Shown: piece after piece, positions 57,942 through 64,000 of the stretch
Layout: each line of letters starts with the position of its first letter
How positions within the stretch are numbered: position 1 is the stretch's first letter
Source of the DNA: Apium graveolens
Taxonomy: Eukaryota; Streptophyta; Magnoliopsida; Apiales; Apiaceae
Reading direction: 5' to 3'
DNA: 64,000 nt
Assembly: GCF_009905375.1 (NCBI RefSeq)
Contig: NW_027418160.1
Coordinates: 22,689 to 86,688 of the forward strand
The notes under the pieces: model-generated
Database searches by the model: none
What the model was told of the DNA's origin: nothing
The model's input: the letters and a program-made list of their open reading frames with translations, nothing else
Position numbers and translations under genes: made by a program

Positions 57942-59040
57942 ATATGTGACTATCTTCATGGCGCTAAAAAGCAAATTTACTTACCTATTAAATTTGTATT
58001 ACAATTTGAGTATTTAGCTGATGAATGGTGGAAACATGGGAATCATATGATTTGTCCTACCATAGTTACATACCAGATATGTTTTAAACTTACTTTGGAC
58101 TTTGACAATGATATAACGGTCTAATTAAAAGATCTACAAAACAAACCCACAATCCCTCCACAGACATCCGCCGATTCTCTCAAAAGTATAAAGTTGATTG
58201 TAATTTTTTTTAAAAAATTATGTTCCTCTATTTCCCGCTCTAGCTTTCGTGTTTATCATTCGGCTTCCAACCTGATTCTTCTGCAAACATGTATAAAAAC
58301 TACTCATAAATCATCCTCATCTATGTGTCGATGATTCCCCTACACCCTTGAGACTAACAAAATATGACCATTTTCAATATTCGTTCCCATCACGCATATA
58401 TAAGTGCACCAAGATTCTGTGAATAAACTTTTTTAACAAAACGACTGAATTCTCAATAAAGGTGAGTATTCTGGTTGGAGTAGTACGCTCTAAATGTCAT
58501 AATGAAGATAACACCTCTTAGGGTCACTCTAAACAGATATTGAACATAAAGCCACGCAACAAGAAATACTACTAGCAAAATTCAAAAATATGCAACACAG
58601 AAAATTATGCAACAAATAATCCTTGACAAGTCTTAAAGCTCTAATAACGGATCAACTCACTTTTTCCATTGAGAATATATTATAATAAATGGGACATTAC
58701 AACAAGAAATATAGGAAAATAAGTGAGTCCATAATCAAATTTCTCAGATATGCCATTGTACTCAATAAATATCATATAACATCCAGCAACTAAAAATTTC
58801 TCAAACTTAGTTTAACATACATACTAACAGGGTCCATAATCAAATTTCTCAAGTATACAGGTAATACTCAACAAATATCATATAACGTCCGATTACTCCA
58901 AATTTTCTCAAACTTACTTTAAAATACATGTTCTACACATATAACCAATCTGGCACCCAACCGCGCAAAGAAATTTATGGAGCAAACTAACTACATTGTC
59001 TTCTAAAAGATTAAACAACCATATAAATATGCTAGAACGT
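57942..59040 (+). other. Helitron 3' subterminal region
   Basis: AT-rich, no gene. Contains a diverged 105-bp tandem duplication (58727-58831 and 58832-58936, each starting GTCCATAATCAAATTTCTCA). Confidence 0.55.
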
Positions 59041-59071
59041 GCCCGTTCCTCGCACGGGCTACAAAGCTAGT
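59041..59071 (+). terminator. Helitron 3' terminus: hairpin and CTAG|T
   Basis: GCCCGT-TCCTCGC-ACGGGC forms a 6-bp GC stem, then 11 nt later CTAG followed by T at 59071. This is the classic Helitron end, where the hairpin stops rolling-circle transposition. Confidence 0.82.
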
Positions 59072-62000
59072 ATTATCTAATAACATAAAGAGTGATTTTT
59101 TATTTTAGGTATTGATAACTAATAACCTGAAAATTATGAATTTTTTACCGGCTAGCAATAATATCAGAAATTTCTACAAAAATTTAACAAACAAATATCG
59201 AAAAGCGCAAATAAATAGTTAATAATAGATGACCATTGATTAATATATTAAATTATATGACAAAAAATGTACAGTTTGATTACAGTATGTTCGTCCAATC
59301 TATTTCTTATTAATTTTTCTCATAATGAACACTCGCTAAAATGACATGTCATTATTTATTAATTTTGGTATTTATTTCACTCTCACTAATTCAACAATTT
59401 TTTTTTTAAAAAAATAATATTCACACTTCTCAACTTTCTAACTCTCCATATTCACCCTAAATGTGAATAACTAGGTTGAGATTTTGAAACATAAGATATC
59501 GCAAACAAAAAAGAAATTATCATTGATTTAAAACTCTACAGTCTTTTTGTAAATTTATATAAGAAAAAACTTGTAAAATTGGAATGAAAAAAATGTGCAT
59601 CTTTGATAACAGATCTTTATAAGATATATTAAACTGAAGCGCAAAGTTATATCAATCAATTTGCTAAATCAAATAATAAATACGTGGACAATGAGTGAAC
59701 TTTTATTTTATTTTATTATATATACATTATTTTTCAATTATTTTTTATACTTAAGGTAATGTGTGCGTGTGTGTATTAAAGTCAATTTAAAGATTATTAC
59801 ATTTGTTTATAAATTTATTAATAACATAATTAAATAAAATACACAATATTAAAAAAATAACAAAAATTGCAGTAAATTGAGTTAAAAATTTAGATCTTCA
59901 AGTATGTATAATACTTCACTTAGACCAATGTATGATGAATTTGATATATATAACCGTGTACTTGAGTTTATCCGGACGCGATGTTATGAGAAATAGACAG
60001 GGTCAAGTGGTAAATTTTGAAAAGAAAATTAATATTTATCTGGCGTTCATTAAAGATGTATATAAATATTATCTCAGGGGAACTAACCGATGTCTTATAC
60101 ATAGTTAAACAAAGTAAGATAAATCCAAGAATGACTATTAGAGGTGCTCGCGGGTCGAGTTGGGTGGATTACATGTAAAGCCTTAAGTCAGCCCATTTAG
60201 TTCGGTTTTAATAATTTTTAACCCAATTAAAGCTCGGAAAAAATTCTATTGGGTTGGGTCTGTTAGAATTTGAGTTCGGTTGGGTCGTTTAGAATATAAA
60301 AAATTACTATGTCTATGTACAACAATGTTAAGATAAAAGAAAACAGGCTTGATGGATCTTTTTAAGTACAAGTTTTTACTATGATACATATTATACTCAC
60401 AGAGAGTCCTTTTGATCAATTTCAACATTAATACTGTCAAAAGTGTATATAATATTAGTTAAAGTAAGTTCATATGCCATCTAAACTAAATAAAAGTTTG
60501 GCTATGTACGGTTGCATTTAGATGCATCTTTCAAGTCGAAAGTTACATTCATCTACCACAATGATGTTAAGTGTTAATCATGTTATGGGAGGTTGAATAG
60601 AAAGATTCAACTCAAATCATATTATTACAAGTAGAGGAGCGGGTCGCGTTGGAATGGGTGAGTTACACACAAAATCCTAACCAAACTCATTAATTCGGTT
60701 TTATTCATTTTTAACTAGATTAAAGTTCAGTTTGAATTTTTTGGATTGGGTTAGGATCGGTTCGGGTCATTTAGGTCGGGTATTATATAAAATTATGAAA
60801 TTTTGTAATATGTCCCTACACGGTCAAAGTTTATATTTTAAAAATATACTAGAATTATATTAAAATCACATAAGTTTACGTGCGCACATGTCAAACATGA
60901 CTATTATACTTAAATAACAATTTATATGTACTCAATTGTTTAATTTAATAAAGCTGATTTAAAGTCATTTGAATATAAAATAATTTTTTACCAAATTTGA
61001 ATTTATTGTATGTCTTTTGTGATATTGATATTTATTCAAATTTTATGAAATAATATCTAAATAAAAAAAATTGATTCATGAGAAGAATATGTGATGTTAC
61101 AAAATTAATATACAATATAAGATGAAGCAAAAAAAAAACATTTCCCCATTTTCTAATTATATAATTATTTTAATATATATAAATTTATTCGAGAAATTAT
61201 TTTTATATATATACAGGCCCGTGCCCCGCACGGGCTTTTACGCTATTTGTCTTTAATTTATCATATTATTTTAATATAATATAATATGTTATTTCTGGAA
61301 TCAACAATGATATAAGGTAATGTGTAGGGGAGTTGAATACAAAATATAATTTCTGCAACAAATAATGTTTATTTAAGTGTGAACAACTAATTGTAGAGCT
61401 GAAAATTAAATAATATGATTTGAGAAACTTTATAAAAAAAACTATCAATATTGCAAGTGCTTTGCACATGAAATGAATTATTAAATATTGTAGATCATTA
61501 CGTATATTATGAGACAACTACGAAAATACGTACTCGGTACGAGCTATATGAAAGTCGTAATTAAGTTATCCTTATAGTCGCGGTATTTAACTCAAACATC
61601 AGTTCCTTTATTGGATATAATCGTTCATATATTTTTATATATCTATATTTATTTTAAATTCAGAGTTTATTGATAAAAATTGTTAAAGTATGGTTAATGT
61701 ATTAAAATTATATTGTTACATCAATTTAATAAATAAGCACAAATTTTGTAACAGTTACTTTTTCTAAGAAAATTATAATATATGATATATGAGTAGAACA
61801 CTATTAAACTATGTGATGTATATATAATGCCACAAGCAAGCTTAAAACCCCCGCAATTCCCAATTCTAGTATTGCTCGCGACACATCATCTTCTTATCAA
61901 TTAGCTACTCGATCCGACAAAGAAGCACCATTCTCAAGTAACAAAAGCGAAGAACGGTCTTATATTCATGAAGGTATTGTATTCTAATGATTAATGATTA

Positions 62001-62855
62001 TTCTAATGATTAATGATTTTTCTAATCAATTTAGTATTCATAAACAATTATGAAATTCTATATCTAAAGTGGGGTGAATATGTGTTATGCATTACTGATT
62101 TTTAAAAGTTGCCAAATATTTATCAAATTATTGAAACATCTTACTGTTAAGTTTGAATATTGCTTTCAGCGAGCCGACAATCGACATGCATTATGGAAAA
62201 TAAATAACAGTAAATAAATAACAAATTTAATTTTAGCCAGGTTCGACCCCTATGAACAATAGTCTACGTCATGTTCCATTATCAACTTGGTAAACGAATA
62301 TATTATTAATCACTAAAATGACACGATTACAAGATTCAATAATCCCTTTTTTCCTATTCCTGATAACAGCTTGTTGATAACCCCGTTGCTTGATTCAAAT
62401 TCTCTCTAAAACCTACACTAATCCAAGTATATCTTCCTCTAGCAAACTATATCCCTTGTTACCTTAGCTTACTACTCAGTAACAACAATTACAACTTGAA
62501 CAATACAAATGGAAAAATTATATGGTAAACTATGAACTGAATATATAAATATATGTGTATAATACTATAGCTCAAAAAGAAAATATTTTCAAATAATAGC
62601 AAGTTGTATTTTTCTCAGATCTCATGGTGTATACTCGATGATCAGTTTCTAAAGTGAGTATACCCGAGTGTATTTATAGACTAAGATAACTTTCAAATCG
62701 TATAACAACCTACCACGGTCTTGACATTGTCTCGCATGTGTTTATTTTATTTGAACATTAATATAATCTCAAACACATTTAACTAAAGATAAGATAGTGT
62801 CAAAATAATTTAAAAGTCTATTTTTAGTTTATTTTAAAAATCAAAAACTAAGAAG
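59072..62855. other. AT-rich spacer outside the Helitron
   Basis: No coding sequence recognised. It holds two diverged copies of a GGGTCG/GGTTGGGT-containing repeat (about 60142-60300 and 60636-60790) and a second GC hairpin at 61217-61235. Confidence 0.5.
61217..61235 (+). repeat. perfect 8-bp GC hairpin resembling a Helitron 3' end
   Basis: GCCCGTGC-CCC-GCACGGGC, followed after 6 nt by CGCTATT where an intact Helitron end would read CTAG/CTAA plus T. Confidence 0.5.
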
Positions 62856-62929
62856 TTGTTTGATGAAAGTCAACCCCCCCCATCTCCCTCTAATCCTAGC
62901 CACCCCATCTCCCTTTTCACCCTTCTACC

Positions 62930-62956
62930 CATCTCCATCCCCTCTCTTCCCATCTC

Positions 62957-62995
<39 letters not shown>

Positions 62996-63010
62996 CTCTC
63001 CCTCTCTCCC
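62930..63010. repeat. CT microsatellite
   Basis: (CT)n of about 30 bp inside a C/T-rich block from 62870 to 63060. The 81-codon open frame across it is low complexity. Confidence 0.95.
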
Positions 63011-63190
63011 ATCTCAATTCCTAGGCGTCCCTTCTCTATCCATACAACACCTCTCTTCTCTTATTTTTTTTTCTTTCAATAAGCATCCTCCTTTTGGTTG
63101 ATTTTTCTTCAATAGAATCGAGTTTTGTTCAACAAAACTCGAAAAATCCATTTGAGTTCTTCAATTTAATTTTTCAGATCTACTAAGGTA
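63010..63190 (+). promoter_or_regulatory. possible 5' leader with splice donor of a gene
   Basis: C/T-rich leader, then AAG|GTAATT at about 63184-63192 followed by T-rich intron-like sequence, as in plant first introns. It includes a perfect palindrome at 63119-63141. No following coding exon is recognised before 64000; the 139-codon frame at 63192-63611 has no motif. Speculative. Confidence 0.25.
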
Positions 63191-63191
63191 A

Positions 63192-64000
63192 TTGCTCAGA
63201 TTTTATAATAAAATTCAGTTTTTAGATTCAAATTTCCGGTTTAATAACATATTAAATTTTGGTGTCATTCTGAGATCTTTGAATTTTGGGTTTTTTTGTT
63301 TCGTTCTGTCTAAATTATTACTTGTGTGTTTGATTGTCTCGCTTTATGCGATGTGCCTCGCTTTGTGCGATGTGGTGGTTGTGTTGAAAATGAATTTTAT
63401 AATATATAGGGAGATATTGATATCTCGCATCAACAACACTTTCGGCATGTCTATAGCTGGTGTCCGACGGGTAGATTGTTGTGGTACGTTTGGAATGGTG
63501 TCGCATGTGCCTCACCTCTCACAAAAAGTATTTGATCATAACATGAGGCCTCTAAGGTCGGTTTTGCAACTGAGTCCTCTGAACATTGCACTGTCCACAA
63601 AATTAATGTGAGGGTCAATTGTGAAACTCATGTTTTCAGGGGAGATACGAGCTGGATTGTTCAAGAAATCATTATCTTCAAAATCCTAATTATCACTAGA
63701 TTTTAGTTCTTTTTTCATTTTTTAATTATTATTATTATAAGATTACGTGATATTACAGTCAAGTGTGTAACTAACCCGTGCTTTTGCTTAGAAGTGATAC
63801 AAAATATTTTGTAAAAGTAAAATAGAAGAAAACACTGTACAACAATTTTATATTTTCCACACAAATTATTTTCATGAAATACAACTATTTTTTGGTGGAT
63901 ACTAAAACATTCTCCTAAAATTTTAAAGATTGTGTTAATTGAATATTAATTTAACTTTTAGTTCACTTAAGTTTAAAAGTTTATAAAAATTTGAGATTGT
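63192..64000. other. unassigned sequence at window end
   Basis: An open plus-strand frame to 63611 has no family signature. After that the sequence is AT-rich with nothing recognised. Confidence 0.4.

Larger units (their letters stand above)
7120..59071 (+). mobile_element. Helitron remnant (helicase end, two RPA-like genes, 3' terminus) with nested insertions
   Basis: Helitron pieces are 7120-9329, 16960-20487, 33696-35700, 37677-38404 and 57947-59071. All are on the plus strand in the order helicase, RPA, RPA, 3' hairpin, CTAG|T. Plant Helitrons are known to encode a Rep/helicase and often RPA70-like single-strand-binding proteins, and to end in a hairpin plus CTRR before a host T. The Rep domain and the 5' TC end are not in the window. 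Removing the nested LTR elements restores exon continuity and splice phase in both RPA genes, which supports one ancestral unit. That 59071 is the end of the same Helitron as 7120 is inference from order, orientation and flank continuity. Confidence 0.65.

Noticed and set aside
61505..61550. Short hairpin CGTAC-TCG-GTACG as a third Helitron end
   Set aside because: Weak AT-containing stem and no CTRR-T; too short to support.
62856..63101. 81-codon Ser/Pro/Leu frame
   Set aside because: Produced by the CT microsatellite; no family features.
1..64000. tRNA, rRNA, CRISPR or bacterial-type operons
   Set aside because: None seen; primer-binding sites only mimic tRNA 3' ends.

Overview
The window is repeat-rich nuclear DNA of a flowering plant, probably an asterid dicot (the species is not readable from the sequence). 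It shows AT-rich spacer DNA, GT-AG introns, plant Ty1/copia and Ty3 elements, a plant-type Helitron and a piece of plastid ycf1. I see no intact ordinary host gene. Almost every recognisable reading frame belongs to a mobile element, and most are broken. I found no tRNA, rRNA or CRISPR.

Backbone: a large plus-strand Helitron. It consists of the end of its Pif1-like helicase (7158-7503), two tandem RPA70-like genes (8720-18228 and 19814-35616), and a 3' end at 59041-59071 with a GCCCGT/ACGGGC hairpin followed by CTAG|T. Its Rep part and 5' end lie left of the window or were lost. About 9.6 kb of Helitron sequence remains in view, split by at least six LTR-element insertions.

Layout. 1-4460: degenerate plus-strand copia element with its 3' LTR (2792-4460). 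4461-7119: minus-strand Ty3-type LTR cut into the helicase. 9330-16954: minus-strand copia with 5-bp target duplication TAGGC, inside exon 3 of the first RPA gene. 20488-33690: 13.2-kb plus-strand copia inside exon 2 of the second RPA gene; it carries a plastid ycf1 fragment and a very long extra 3' ORF with a candidate intron. 35701-37676: solo LTR containing a 227/505-bp higher-order tandem repeat. 38405-57941: a 3.3-kb minus-strand solo LTR (target duplication ATATG) split by two Athila-type elements: an internally deleted one (38699-43497) and a nearly full-length one (43979-55415) with gag, pol and an extra ORF. 57942-59071: Helitron 3' tail. 59072-64000: AT-rich spacer with minor repeats and a possible 5' leader near 63.1 kb.

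The parts do not form one working pathway. The Helitron supplied the helicase and single-strand-DNA-binding proteins for rolling-circle transposition, and LTR elements then inserted successively. Both copia elements in the RPA genes, and the Athila element, have decayed frames. The most notable points are the dissectible Helitron nest, the plastid insertion inside a retroelement, and extra 3' ORFs that appear to have their own promoters, one with a candidate intron.
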